64,000 nucleotides of DNA from Streptococcus sp. sy004 (GTDB lineage Bacteria; Bacillota; Bacilli; Lactobacillales; Streptococcaceae). A program made the position numbers and the translations under genes. Of the stretch, positions 45,407 through 54,657 are shown one piece after another. Positions within the stretch are counted from its first letter, which is position 1; each line of letters starts with the position of its first letter. The notes beneath the pieces are model-generated. The model searched no databases. It worked only from the letters and a program-made list of their open reading frames with translations, and was not told the origin of the DNA. The DNA lies in contig NZ_VOHP01000001.1 of the NCBI RefSeq assembly GCF_007859205.1, positions 248,001-312,000 of the forward strand, in the 5' to 3' direction.

Positions 45407-47418
45407 AAACATATTTGAAAGCAAGTCTTGACGGACTAATTAAGTGGCGGTATTATATTGCTGTTTTTGCCTTTTTACTAGGTTTAATGTTTAATCTGCA
45501 CGGTAGCTCAATTAGTGTTTGGAATAAATTTGGCTTACAAGAAGCCAGTAATGGTCAAAAAATTGAAACGACAACGATTAGTGATTTGAAAGGGTGGGAA
45601 AAGGCTAACTTATGGTTACCTCAGTTCAACTCAGAAGATGGGATTATCTTGGGAGTACCAAGATTAATTCGAAGTGATGAATGGTTTGTGCAAACTAGTT
45701 TTTATTTATCTCAAGCCAATACGGGTAATCAGTTAATCAATGATCGTTATGCTCTTTCTGGTCAAAACATGATTGTAGCCTACAATGCACCTGTTTGGCA
45801 CCCATCTGTAATCGGTAAACCATTTAACTGGGGCTTTCTTTTCTTGGGTAGCAGTAGGGGACTGGCTTGGTATTGGTCTTTTAAGTTAATTGCTCTATTA
45901 CTTTTAGCTTTTGAGTTTGCTATGATTTTAACACGTAAAAATAAATACCTGTCCTTACTTGGTAGTTTGTGGTTGACCTTTACCCCAACGATTCAATGGT
46001 GGTTCATGCAGCACCTAGGAGATATTGTCTTTTTTGCCTTACTGATCATGGTCAGCATGTATCACTATTTTGAAGTAAAAAGTAAAAAGAAAAAAGTATT
46101 TCTTTCTGCCTGTCTAGGATCTGGTATTATTGGTTATGTTCTAGTGATTTATCCAGCTTTTCAAGTACCTTTTGCTTATCTGTTACTAGGATTTACTGTA
46201 TGGTGTTTCAGAGCTGCCTATAAGAAACAAATGATAAAACGATTTGATTGGCTAATGATTGCTATTACATTAGTTTGGTCTTTAGGAATCGTTGGTCTAT
46301 CTCTTTACCAAAGTAGAGACGCCATTCAAGCCAGTCTAGCAACAGTTTATCCTGGAAGTCGCATCTCAACAGGTGGTGAAATAAATCTTAGCCAACTGGT
46401 TGAAATGCTCTTAAATGTGTTTCTACCATTCAATATTCCAAGTTTTTCTAATCAGGTTGAATTAGCAAGCTCCTATCATTTTCTTCCTTTCATCTTATTA
46501 TTACTTCCCTTTTATTTGAAATCGTCTAAGAAATTCTGGCAAATCAAGGAAAATCGCTTAGGTTTGTTCTTGATTGTTTTAGCAAGTTTCTTACTCTTTT
46601 ATGCTTTGATTGGCTTACCTGAAATCTTAGCAAAATTAAGTCTATTTAGCTATGTAACTTCTAGTAGAGCGTGGCAGGCTATGGCCGTAATCTCTGTTTG
46701 GGTAAGTATTTGGTTTATGTCTTATATTTGGGAACAAAAAAATCAAGTCAATAGTCTGTGGGCAGGCTTACTTTTAGGTATTTGTTCAGCTCTCTCTTAT
46801 TTCTTGTTACTGGGAAATAAGCTTTATCAAGATTACGTTGATTCTATTTTGCTAAGTCTGGCTTGGTTTTGGTTCATTTTTATCTTCTTCTTGATATTTT
46901 TTGGCTATAGAAAATTAGCTAGCCTTGCTTTGATGTGTCTCATTGTCTTATCAGGAATGACAGTCAATCCCTTGGTGCAAGGAACAGCCGTTATCGAGGA
47001 GAAGGCCTTATCAATTCAAGTAAAAAACCTGGTTAATCGAGATCCAAATGGTTTGTGGTTGAGTGAAAATGGTAATTTTTATAATTACCTACAAATTTTT
47101 GGTGCTAAATCTATTGATGGTGTTAGATTCTATCCTGATCGTCAACTAATGACCAAGCTAGATGAACAAAATCTCTATGAAACAGAGTGGAACCGTTATT
47201 CTCATCTACGTTATCTGTTGACAACAGAAACCACGACATTTAGCAATCCTGCACCTGATAATGTGACGATCTCACTTAATATGACAACATTAAATAATTT
47301 GGGGATTGATTATATTTTAACCAATCGCAATTTAACTGATTTATTTGGTCAATCTTTCCAAGAAATTTATCAAGATAGTGATGGGAATCGTATCTATCGT
47401 TATCAGCCCAATCTATAA
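45403..47418 (+). CDS. Large multi-pass membrane glycosyltransferase (GT-C-like)
   Basis: 671 residues, about twelve to thirteen membrane helices. The first outside loop ends in GVPRLIRSDEWFVQTSFYLS, an acidic D-E pair in the place where GT-C enzymes have their catalytic acid. The C-terminal about 130 residues lie outside and read NYLQIFGAKSIDGVRFYPDR. Taking the sugar from the neighbouring lipid-phosphate product, it would decorate the rhamnan on the cell surface, the job of GacL in S. pyogenes; it is in the place of gacJ-K-L. Assignment is by architecture and context, not close identity. Confidence 0.75.
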   Translation: MKTYLKASLDGLIKWRYYIAVFAFLLGLMFNLHGSSISVWNKFGLQEASNGQKIETTTISDLKGWEKANLWLPQFNSEDGIILGVPRLIRSDEWFVQTSFYLSQANTGNQLINDRYALSGQNMIVAYNAPVWHPSVIGKPFNWGFLFLGSSRGLAWYWSFKLIALLLLAFEFAMILTRKNKYLSLLGSLWLTFTPTIQWWFMQHLGDIVFFALLIMVSMYHYFEVKSKKKKVFLSACLGSGIIGYVLVIYPAFQVPFAYLLLGFTVWCFRAAYKKQMIKRFDWLMIAITLVWSLGIVGLSLYQSRDAIQASLATVYPGSRISTGGEINLSQLVEMLLNVFLPFNIPSFSNQVELASSYHFLPFILLLLPFYLKSSKKFWQIKENRLGLFLIVLASFLLFYALIGLPEILAKLSLFSYVTSSRAWQAMAVISVWVSIWFMSYIWEQKNQVNSLWAGLLLGICSALSYFLLLGNKLYQDYVDSILLSLAWFWFIFIFFLIFFGYRKLASLALMCLIVLSGMTVNPLVQGTAVIEEKALSIQVKNLVNRDPNGLWLSENGNFYNYLQIFGAKSIDGVRFYPDRQLMTKLDEQNLYETEWNRYSHLRYLLTTETTTFSNPAPDNVTISLNMTTLNNLGIDYILTNRNLTDLFGQSFQEIYQDSDGNRIYRYQPNL

Positions 47419-47422
47419 AAAA

Positions 47423-47459
47423 TCTTCCTCAAGTCTTAACTTGGGAAGTTTTTTTATTT
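47423..47459. terminator. Bidirectional terminator between the rhamnan operon and gatD
   Basis: CTTCCTCAAGT-CTTA-ACTTGGGAAG stem with one bulge and T runs on both sides; the two transcription units converge here. Confidence 0.82.
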
Positions 47460-47462
47460 TAT

Positions 47463-48251
47463 TTAGCCTTCAAAATCAGCTTTTTGTTTGACATCAGCGT
47501 ATTCTTGAGCAACTTCATCTTTAAGGATGTCGTCATAAGCTGGTAGCTGGATGTCTTGACCATATTTATTGCGAAGTGCAGTAGTGACTAGGCGATAGGC
47601 CAAGCGAGGATTACGAGCTAAGATTGGGCCGTGGAAGTAGCTACCATAGACGTTTTTATAGTGAACGCCCTCAGTGCCGTCTTCCTTGTTGTTGCCACAA
47701 CCATAAACAACTTTACCTAGTGGTTTTTCATCATCAGAAAGAAAGGTTCGTCCTTGATGATTTTCAAAACCGTAGTAGGTTTCGTTAAATTCTTCATTGT
47801 GGATTTTAATGTCACCAATGAAACGGTTATTTTCTTGATTTAGCGTGTAGTGCCCCATGACACCAATTCCTTCAATTCTAACCCCATTAGCTTGAATATA
47901 ATACTGGCCGAGTAGTTGAAAACCACCACAGATAGCTAAAATGACCTTGTTGTCTTCAATAAACTGAGCAACATCATGACGTTTGCTTGGTAAATCTTTG
48001 GCAACAAGGGTTTGTTCATAGTCCTGTCCACCACCAAAAAAGGCAAGGTCATAGTGGTCTGGGTCAAAACGGTCATCAATAGAAACAATATCAACCGTTA
48101 CTGAAGCCCCTAATTTTTCACCGACATATTTCATCATCAAAACATTGCCATTGTCACCATAGGTATTCATGAGATTGCCATAAAGGTGGGCTAAATTGAG
48201 TTGGTAGGAATAATCACGGTCTGTTGGTGATTGCAAAGAAGTATAAGTCAT
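47463..48251 (-). CDS. gatD: Lipid II isoglutaminyl synthase, glutamine amidotransferase subunit
   Basis: 262 residues of class I (triad) amidotransferases. The nucleophile is in [16 protein letters not shown], followed by NHQGRT and the histidine of [13 protein letters not shown]. With MurT it amidates the D-Glu of the lipid II stem peptide, needed for efficient cross-linking in Gram-positive cocci. Its ATG follows the murT TAA directly, with a GGAGGGG site inside murT. Confidence 0.95.
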   Translation of the reverse strand: MTYTSLQSPTDRDYSYQLNLAHLYGNLMNTYGDNGNVLMMKYVGEKLGASVTVDIVSIDDRFDPDHYDLAFFGGGQDYEQTLVAKDLPSKRHDVAQFIEDNKVILAICGGFQLLGQYYIQANGVRIEGIGVMGHYTLNQENNRFIGDIKIHNEEFNETYYGFENHQGRTFLSDDEKPLGKVVYGCGNNKEDGTEGVHYKNVYGSYFHGPILARNPRLAYRLVTTALRNKYGQDIQLPAYDDILKDEVAQEYADVKQKADFEG

Positions 48252-49595
48252 TTAGTTCCCCTCCTTTCTGATAGCATTTTTCTTGGTCAATAGCTCACGC
48301 AATTCTAACATGGCCGTATAAGTCGCAAGGATATAGGCATTTGGTGTTTCTTGTTGGCTAATCAAGTTAACCAAGTCTTCCAGACTGTCTGTTGCTTGGA
48401 TTTTTTCTGAATCATAGCCAGTGACACGTAAGCGACGAGCAATTTCTGCCTGACGAACCCCTCCTGCAAAGACTTGCGTGATGTTCATCTCAGTAATACT
48501 TTCAAAATCAGCATCCCAAATCCAGCTAGTGTCAATCCCATCAGCATAATTGGCGTTTAATAGAACAGATAGCGTAAACGGATAAGGAGCTAGTTTAATC
48601 ATTTCAAGGGCTTGATTGGCTCCAACAGGATTTTTAATTAGGATAAGCGTACAATCGGTATTGCCAATCTTGAAGGTTTCTTGACGCCCAAAGACTGCCT
48701 TACTCTTTTCAAATCCAGCCTTGATTTTTTCAGGAGAAACTCCCAACTGTTCAGCAACAGCAACACTAGCTAGGGCATTATAGATATTGTAAAGCCCACC
48801 AACATTGATTTTATATTCTTGACCATCAATGATAAATTGTGACGACACATGAGTTAATTCTGTTAACTGGGTCAAGCGATAGTCAAGTTGTGGACGCTTG
48901 AAACCACAATGTTGACAGATATAATCCCCGAGATTAGCATAGGTATTGAGCTGATAGGTCAAAATCTGATGGCAGTCTGGGCAGACAATTCCTTCGGTGT
49001 TGTAATGAGGGAGATGAGCAGCCGTCTTTTCAGTATCAAAACCATAATATTTGACAGGATTTGTCATGCTACTAGGGTGAAAGAGTGGGCTATCCCCATT
49101 GGCTAAAATGGTTGCTTCCGGTGCATTTTTTGCTCCGTCTAAGATAAAGCGATAGGTGGTATAAATTTCACCGTAACGATCCATCTGATCCTTAAAAATA
49201 TTGGTGAAGACAAACAGACTTGGTTTGATATATTGAGTAATTTTAGGCAGACTAGCCTCATCAATTTCCAAGACGGCAATTTTTTTGCCAGAAGCCCCAG
49301 TTTTAGCAGTCAAGAAAGTTGACGTAATCCCTGTAATCATGTTAGCTCCACTAGGATTGGTCAAGACTTGACCATAAGCCTCTTGTAAAATGCCAACAGT
49401 CAGAGCAGTCGTCAAGGTTTTACCATTTGAACCAGTGATAACGACGATTTCATAGTCTTTGGCTAAGTCATCCAAGAGATGCTTGTCAATCTTCAGAGCG
49501 ATTTTACCTGGTAAAGTCGAACCACGACCAAGTTTATTAAGAATAAAATGGGCAGATTGCCCAGCTAATTTTGCAAAAGTTGATTTTATTGTCAT
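48252..49595 (-). CDS. murT: Lipid II isoglutaminyl synthase, MurT subunit
   Basis: 447 residues, Mur-ligase-like. P-loop [15 protein letters not shown] is at about 51-65, then [13 protein letters not shown] and [18 protein letters not shown] four-Cys zinc ribbon (CPDC and CQHC near 215-245) is typical of MurT, and the C-terminal domain DUF1727 closes it. Together with GatD it amidates D-Glu in lipid II. The start at 49595 has no ribosome site and lies 6 bases after an extended -10, so it looks leaderless. Confidence 0.95.
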   Translation of the reverse strand: MTIKSTFAKLAGQSAHFILNKLGRGSTLPGKIALKIDKHLLDDLAKDYEIVVITGSNGKTLTTALTVGILQEAYGQVLTNPSGANMITGITSTFLTAKTGASGKKIAVLEIDEASLPKITQYIKPSLFVFTNIFKDQMDRYGEIYTTYRFILDGAKNAPEATILANGDSPLFHPSSMTNPVKYYGFDTEKTAAHLPHYNTEGIVCPDCHQILTYQLNTYANLGDYICQHCGFKRPQLDYRLTQLTELTHVSSQFIIDGQEYKINVGGLYNIYNALASVAVAEQLGVSPEKIKAGFEKSKAVFGRQETFKIGNTDCTLILIKNPVGANQALEMIKLAPYPFTLSVLLNANYADGIDTSWIWDADFESITEMNITQVFAGGVRQAEIARRLRVTGYDSEKIQATDSLEDLVNLISQQETPNAYILATYTAMLELRELLTKKNAIRKEGN

Positions 49596-49601
49596 GACAT
49601 T

Positions 49602-49610
49602 ATTTTATCA
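49602..49610 (-). promoter_or_regulatory. Extended -10 promoter giving a probable leaderless murT mRNA
   Basis: Minus strand TGATAAAAT, then AATGTC, then the ATG. The same box and spacing occur at hemW. Confidence 0.6.
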
Positions 49611-49650
49611 CAAAATCTTGAATTAAGATAAGGAAAAACTCCATAGAAAA

Positions 49651-49659
49651 TGATATAAT
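49651..49659 (+). promoter_or_regulatory. Extended -10 promoter of cdaA-cdaR-glmM
   Basis: TGATATAAT, 41 bases before cdaA; divergent from murT, with about 40 bases between the two -10 boxes. Confidence 0.65.
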
Positions 49660-49700
49660 AAGCATAATAGTGTAGATTGAAAAGAGAAAGGAAGGGTTGC

Positions 49701-50552
49701 ATGAATAGTATATTGGCACTAGATGCTAGATTCTGGGCTGATTTGGTTACTGATCCATGGACAATTTTAGTAAACTTATTTGATATTGTCATCGTAACCT
49801 GGCTGATTTATCGTTTTATCAAAAGCCTAGCTGGAACAAAATTGATGTCCTTGATTCAAGGGATTATTCTTTTTGTTATGTTACGTTTTGTCATTGAAAT
49901 TATTGGGTTTCCCACACTAGCTTGGTTAATGAATCAGGTCTTAACCTATGGGGTTATTGCCCTTGTAATCATTTTTGCTCCAGAAATTCGAGCTGGATTA
50001 GAGCGTTTTGGACGAACAACCAATATCTTGATGAAACAAAAAGTAGATAATGATGAGGATCAAATGATTGAGGCTTTTGTGAAATCAGTGGCCTATCTGA
50101 GTCCACGTAAGATAGGTGCTTTAATCGCAGTTGAACAAACTCAAACCCTACAAGAATACATTGCCTCTGGTATTGCACTTAACGCTGAGATTTCCAGCCA
50201 GCTCTTAATCAATATTTTCATTCCGAATACTCCTTTACATGATGGAGCAGTAATCATTAGGGGAAAAGAGATTGTCACAGCCTGTTCTTACCTTCCTTTG
50301 TCAGAATCTATGGACATCTCAAAAACATTTGGAACGAGACATCGAGCGGCTATTGGATTGTCAGAACTATCTGATGCCTTTACCATTGTTGTGTCTGAGG
50401 AAACGGGTGGCATTTCAGTGACCCACATGAGTCAGTTTTACCATGATTTGACTCTGACACAGTTTGAAGAGCTCTTACGAGAAACCTTTAAAACAGATAA
50501 ACCTAAAAAGATAAGTTGGTTGTCTCGTTTGTTAGGAGGTTCGCATGCTTAG
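49701..50552 (+). CDS. cdaA: Diadenylate cyclase (c-di-AMP synthase) CdaA
   Basis: 283 residues from the ATG at 49701 with AAAGGAAGGG upstream; an earlier in-frame ATG contains that site. Three membrane helices (about 20-90) precede the DAC domain: NTPLHDGAVIIRG holds the DGA motif and GTRHRAAIGLSE the RHR motif, both in the active site. It makes cyclic di-AMP, a signal for osmolyte and wall control. Operon with cdaR and glmM, as in other Firmicutes. Confidence 0.97.
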   Translation: MNSILALDARFWADLVTDPWTILVNLFDIVIVTWLIYRFIKSLAGTKLMSLIQGIILFVMLRFVIEIIGFPTLAWLMNQVLTYGVIALVIIFAPEIRAGLERFGRTTNILMKQKVDNDEDQMIEAFVKSVAYLSPRKIGALIAVEQTQTLQEYIASGIALNAEISSQLLINIFIPNTPLHDGAVIIRGKEIVTACSYLPLSESMDISKTFGTRHRAAIGLSELSDAFTIVVSEETGGISVTHMSQFYHDLTLTQFEELLRETFKTDKPKKISWLSRLLGGSHA

Positions 50553-51507
50553 ACGATTTTTCCAAACCAAATTTAGTATGGTTCTGTTATCGCTAGCCTT
50601 GAGCTTCTTGCTCTTTTTAACAGCGACGTCGGTACGTTATAGCAATAAGGTCAATACAACCAAAGAATCAGCAGAAACCTATACTTATACCATTGAACAT
50701 GTTCCTATTGATATTCAATATGACAATAGTAAGTACTTTATCGTGGGTTATTCTTATGATGCAGAAGTCTATTTAACAGCGACCAATCGTGTGAAATTGG
50801 ATTCAGAAATCAACAGTGATACGAGGAAGTTTAAGGTGGTGGCTGATTTAACTAATGTCAAAGAAGGCACGAGTAAGGTGGAATTAAAAGTTAGAAATCT
50901 ACCTAGTGGAATGACAGCAAAGGTCATACCAGCCAGCATGAGTGTCACCTTAGGATTGAAGAAAACCAAAACTTTCAATGTTGAAGTTGATATGGATAGC
51001 ATAAATCTAGCTCAGGGTTATCGTTTGTTAGATGTTGATATAGCTGATAAAAAGGTAGAAGTGACTAGCGATGAAAATACAATCGATCAAGTCAGTCGAG
51101 TCATTGCTAAACTACCAGAAGATGTAACTCTATCAGAAAAATATAGCGGTGCAGTGACCTTGCAGGCAGTGGCAGCTGATGGCACGGTTTTACCAAGCAT
51201 CATTGAGCCGTCAAAATCAAAATTGACCGTCAATGTAGAAGCTATCACAAAGACAGTACCAATCAAGGTTGAGTTATCTGGAAAAATGGAAGAAAGTCTA
51301 TCCAATGTGCTTTATAAACTAACAGAGAAACAGGTAACCATTCAAGGTAGTCAAGAACAGTTGGATACGATTAACGAGATTACAACCAAGGTAGATATTA
51401 CAGGTGTGAATAAAGAAGTTATTCAGATGACATCTTTACAAGTACCAGAAGGGATAACGGCATCTATTAGTCAAGTTGAAGTGAAGTTATCACCAGTCAA
51501 AAAATAA
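50545..51507 (+). CDS. cdaR: CdaA regulatory protein CdaR (YbbR domains)
   Basis: 320 residues. One N-terminal membrane helix (MVLLSLALSFLLFLTATSVR) and three YbbR repeats outside (near 50-140, 140-225, 225-310), shown by the VEVDMDSI / VEVT and KVELSGKM strands. It binds CdaA and tunes c-di-AMP production. Overlap with cdaA of 8 bases. Confidence 0.92.
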   Translation: MLRRFFQTKFSMVLLSLALSFLLFLTATSVRYSNKVNTTKESAETYTYTIEHVPIDIQYDNSKYFIVGYSYDAEVYLTATNRVKLDSEINSDTRKFKVVADLTNVKEGTSKVELKVRNLPSGMTAKVIPASMSVTLGLKKTKTFNVEVDMDSINLAQGYRLLDVDIADKKVEVTSDENTIDQVSRVIAKLPEDVTLSEKYSGAVTLQAVAADGTVLPSIIEPSKSKLTVNVEAITKTVPIKVELSGKMEESLSNVLYKLTEKQVTIQGSQEQLDTINEITTKVDITGVNKEVIQMTSLQVPEGITASISQVEVKLSPVKK

Positions 51508-51527
51508 ATTTAGTAAGATAGAAAGTT

Positions 51528-51557
51528 GAGGAAGTGCAAGTCGCACAGTAAACAATT
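51528..51557 (+). promoter_or_regulatory. Distant ribosome site and hairpin before glmM
   Basis: GAGGAAG lies about 24 bases before the glmM ATG, too far for normal use, with GTGC-AAGTC-GCAC (51534-51546) between them. Folding this hairpin would bring the site to about 11 bases. No closer ribosome site is seen. Confidence 0.45.
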
Positions 51558-52907
51558 ATGGGTAAATATTTTGGAACAGACGGTGTTCGTGGTGAAGCAA
51601 ATCTGGAGTTAACACCAGAGTTAGCTTTTAAGTTGGGACGTTTTGGCGGTTATATTTTAAGTCAACATGAAGTGAATCAACCACGTGTCTTTGTCGCACG
51701 AGATACACGTATTTCAGGTCAGATGTTAGAGTCGGCTTTGATTGCAGGGCTGTTATCAGTTGGCATTGAAGTGTATCAATTAGGCGTTTTAGCTACACCA
51801 GGCGTGTCTTATCTTGTACGCACTGAAAATGCAAGTGCAGGTGTCATGATTTCAGCTAGTCACAATCCAGCTAGGGATAATGGGATTAAGTTCTTTGGTA
51901 GTGATGGTTTCAAGCTCAATGATGACGTGGAACTTGAAATCGAAGCCCTCCTAGATGCCGAACAAGATGACTTGCCACGTCCAAGTGCCCAAGGTTTGGG
52001 TCGCTTGGTCGCTTATCCTGAAGGGATTCGTAAGTATGAAAAATTCCTAACTTCGACAGGGGTTGCACTTGATGGTATGAAAGTGGCGATTGACGCTGCT
52101 AATGGTGCAGCAGTCGCTTCGGCTCGTAATGTCTTTTTGGATCTGGGAGCAGACCTTAGCATGATTGGCGAAACACCAAATGGTCTTAACATCAATGAAG
52201 CGGTTGGCTCAACTCATCCAGAACAATTGCAAGAATTGGTGCTTGCCGAACAAGCAGCAGTTGGTTTAGCTTTTGATGGAGATAGTGATCGTTTGATTGC
52301 TGTTGACGAAAAAGGGCAGTTGGTGGATGGTGATAAGATTATGTTCATCATCGGTAAGTACCTGTCTGAAAAAGGGCAACTGGCTAAAAATACCATTGTG
52401 ACAACAGTTATGTCAAATTTAGGTTTCCACAAGGCCTTGGATAGTCAAGGGGTCAACAAGGTTGTTACAGCAGTTGGTGACCGTTATGTCGTTGAGGAGA
52501 TGCGTCGCTCTGGCTATAATTTTGGTGGCGAACAATCAGGTCATGTGATTATCATGGATTATAATACGACTGGCGATGGTCAACTGACAGCCATTCAACT
52601 AACCAAAATTATGAAAGAAACAGGTAAGTCCTTATCAGAGTTAGCAGCTGAGGTGACGATTTACCCACAAAAATTAGTCAACATTCCTGTTGATAATCAA
52701 ATGAAACATCGAGCAATGGAAGTGCCAGCTATTGCAGCCATTATTGAAAAAATGGAAACTGAGATGGCAGGTAACGGTCGCATTTTGGTACGTCCAAGTG
52801 GAACAGAGCCACTCTTACGTGTCATGGCAGAAGCACCAACAGATGATGAAGTCAATTATTACGTGGATACCATTGCCCAAGTTGTTCAAGCTGAAATTGG
52901 AAAATAA
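51558..52907 (+). CDS. glmM: Phosphoglucosamine mutase
   Basis: 449 residues. [13 protein letters not shown] at the N-terminus, the phosphoserine site [17 protein letters not shown] near 98-114, the metal loop [25 protein letters not shown] for the sugar and [12 protein letters not shown] for phosphate. It turns glucosamine-6-P into glucosamine-1-P for UDP-GlcNAc, and is linked to CdaA/CdaR in c-di-AMP control. Last gene of the operon. Confidence 0.97.
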   Translation: MGKYFGTDGVRGEANLELTPELAFKLGRFGGYILSQHEVNQPRVFVARDTRISGQMLESALIAGLLSVGIEVYQLGVLATPGVSYLVRTENASAGVMISASHNPARDNGIKFFGSDGFKLNDDVELEIEALLDAEQDDLPRPSAQGLGRLVAYPEGIRKYEKFLTSTGVALDGMKVAIDAANGAAVASARNVFLDLGADLSMIGETPNGLNINEAVGSTHPEQLQELVLAEQAAVGLAFDGDSDRLIAVDEKGQLVDGDKIMFIIGKYLSEKGQLAKNTIVTTVMSNLGFHKALDSQGVNKVVTAVGDRYVVEEMRRSGYNFGGEQSGHVIIMDYNTTGDGQLTAIQLTKIMKETGKSLSELAAEVTIYPQKLVNIPVDNQMKHRAMEVPAIAAIIEKMETEMAGNGRILVRPSGTEPLLRVMAEAPTDDEVNYYVDTIAQVVQAEIGK

Positions 52908-52909
52908 GC

Positions 52910-52946
52910 ATAGCCCGACTAGAGAAATCTAGTGGGCTATTTTTTG
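52910..52946 (+). terminator. Intrinsic terminator of glmM
   Basis: ATAGCCC-(G)-ACTAGA-GAAA-TCTAGT-GGGCTAT with one bulged G, then T run. Confidence 0.92.
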
Positions 52947-53064
52947 TTAGTCACTAGATAAAAGAGAGATTGAAGCACCTTAAAAAGATAGGTGAGTAAA
53001 CTGGTTACTGGCTAGAGTTTTTGATAAGAACTTGCTTACTCAGTAGGTGTGCTGAGGTCTGCCT

Positions 53065-53395
53065 TTTTTTGGACAGAGCAGCTCAAACGGTAATTCTTGA
53101 ATGTTTCCAAAGTTTTTTTACTGTCTAAAAGCGTGACGGTGTTTGCCCAAAAAGGGCAAAGCAGCTCAAGCAGTAATTCCCGAACAATTCCAAAGGTTTT
53201 TTGCTGTTTAAAAGTGTGATGGTGTTTGCCCAAAAAGGGCAGACAATCTCAAGTAGTAATTTCCGAACAATTCCAAAGGTTTTTTACTGTCTAAAAGTGT
53301 GATGGTGTTTGCCCAAAAAAGCAGAGCAGTTCAAGCAGTAATTCCCGAACAATCCTAAAGTTTTTTAACTGTCTAGACTTGTGATTGGGATAAGG
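53065..53395. repeat. Four tandem copies of an ~83-bp non-coding repeat
   Basis: The CCAAAG of successive units falls at 53107, 53190, 53273 and (as CCTAAAG) 53354, a period of 83, 83 and 81. Each unit carries TTTTTT(T/G)CTGT, AAAAG(T/C)GTGA(T/C)GGTG and GTTTGCCCAAAAAGGGC, the last able to form a short stem (TTTGCCC-AAAAA-GGGCAAA in one copy). The period is not a multiple of three and there is no convincing frame. It fills most of the 610-base glmM-hemW gap; 52947-53064 and 53396-53480 show nothing else. Confidence 0.85.
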
Positions 53396-53482
53396 TCAAT
53401 AGTACAAGTTTGCCAACTCAGGCTATTTTTGACAGTCTAGGAACTTAACTTAGGCAAAAAGGAGATTAACTCAAACAATTCC

Positions 53483-53511
53483 TTAGCATTTAGCTCTAAA
53501 AATGATAAAAT
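53483..53511 (+). promoter_or_regulatory. Promoter giving a probable leaderless hemW mRNA
   Basis: TTAGCA, 17-base spacer, extended -10 TGATAAAAT, then AGAACT and the ATG. Confidence 0.65.
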
Positions 53512-53517
53512 AGAACT

Positions 53518-54651
53518 ATGTTAAACAAACCAACATCAGCTTATGTCCATATTCCTTTTTGTACTCAGATTTGTTACTACTGTGATTTTTCTAAGGTATT
53601 TATCAAAAATCAGCCAGTTGATGACTACTTGGAAGCCTTGATGACTGAGTTTAGGACTTATGATATTCATGATTTAAGAACCCTTTATATCGGTGGGGGA
53701 ACCCCAACAGCAATCTCTGCCGAACAATTAGACTATCTGTTGAGCAATTTAACCAAGGAGCTTAATCTTGACATGCTCGAAGAATTTACCATTGAAGCCA
53801 ATCCTGGTGATTTGACACCTGACAAGATTGCAGTTATGCAAAATTCGGCAGTCAATCGAGTATCTCTTGGTGTTCAGACCTTTAATGACAAGCATTTGAA
53901 ACAGATTGGTCGTAGTCATAACGAAGCTCAGATTTATAGCACCATTGACAGCCTTAAACAAGCTGGTTTTAATAACATTTCCATTGATTTAATCTATGCT
54001 CTGCCACGTCAGACCATGGAAGATGTCAAGGAAAATGTAAAAAAAGCCTTGGCCTTGGATATTCCTCACCTTAGTTTATATAGTTTGATTTTAGAGCATC
54101 ACACGGTCTTTATGAACAAGATGCGTCGGGGCAAACTCAATCTCCCAACGGAAGATTTAGAAGCCGAGATGTTTGAATATATCATCGAGCAGCTAGAACT
54201 CAACGGTTTTGAGCATTATGAGATTTCTAACTTCACCAAGCCAGGTTTTGAGAGCCGCCATAATCTTGTTTATTGGGACAATGCCGAGTACTTTGCCTGT
54301 GGAGCGGGGGCGTCTGGCTACATCAATGGCATGCGTTATCGCAACCGTGGGCCAATTCAACACTATTTGAAGGCCATTCGTGAAGAAAAACATTCACGCC
54401 TGTCCGAAGAGTTTTTGACCAAAAATGAACAAATGGAAGAAGAATTTTTCCTTGGCTTGCGTAAAAAATCTGGTGTATCCATCAAGCGATTTGAGGAAAA
54501 GTTTGGCGTGTCCTTTGACGCACAATATGGTCAGATTGTTGAAGAATTGCGAGCAGATGGTCTATTGTCAGCAGACAAAGAGTTTATTCGCATGACGAAA
54601 AAGGGTCTCTTTCTGGGAGATACCGTTGCTGAAAAATTTATTTTGGAATAA
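53518..54651 (+). CDS. hemW: Radical SAM protein HemW (coproporphyrinogen III oxidase-like)
   Basis: 377 residues. The Fe-S cysteines are in AYVHIPFCTQICYYCDFSK (C15, C19, C22). TLYIGGGTPTAISAEQ, then NRVSLGVQTFNDKHLKQIGR and the HemN C-terminal domain follow. HemW is a heme chaperone rather than the oxidase, since streptococci do not make heme. The ATG lies 6 bases after a -10 box with no ribosome site. The thioesterase gene follows after 6 bases. Confidence 0.93.
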   Translation: MLNKPTSAYVHIPFCTQICYYCDFSKVFIKNQPVDDYLEALMTEFRTYDIHDLRTLYIGGGTPTAISAEQLDYLLSNLTKELNLDMLEEFTIEANPGDLTPDKIAVMQNSAVNRVSLGVQTFNDKHLKQIGRSHNEAQIYSTIDSLKQAGFNNISIDLIYALPRQTMEDVKENVKKALALDIPHLSLYSLILEHHTVFMNKMRRGKLNLPTEDLEAEMFEYIIEQLELNGFEHYEISNFTKPGFESRHNLVYWDNAEYFACGAGASGYINGMRYRNRGPIQHYLKAIREEKHSRLSEEFLTKNEQMEEEFFLGLRKKSGVSIKRFEEKFGVSFDAQYGQIVEELRADGLLSADKEFIRMTKKGLFLGDTVAEKFILE

Positions 54652-54657
54652 GAAGAT

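Noticed and set aside
53036..53233. 65-codon minus-strand frame in the repeat region
   Set aside because: The repeat period is not a multiple of three, so the frame covers differing phases of the repeat; not coding.
53065..53395. CRISPR array
   Set aside because: The 83-bp units are contiguous copies without unique spacers and no cas genes are near.
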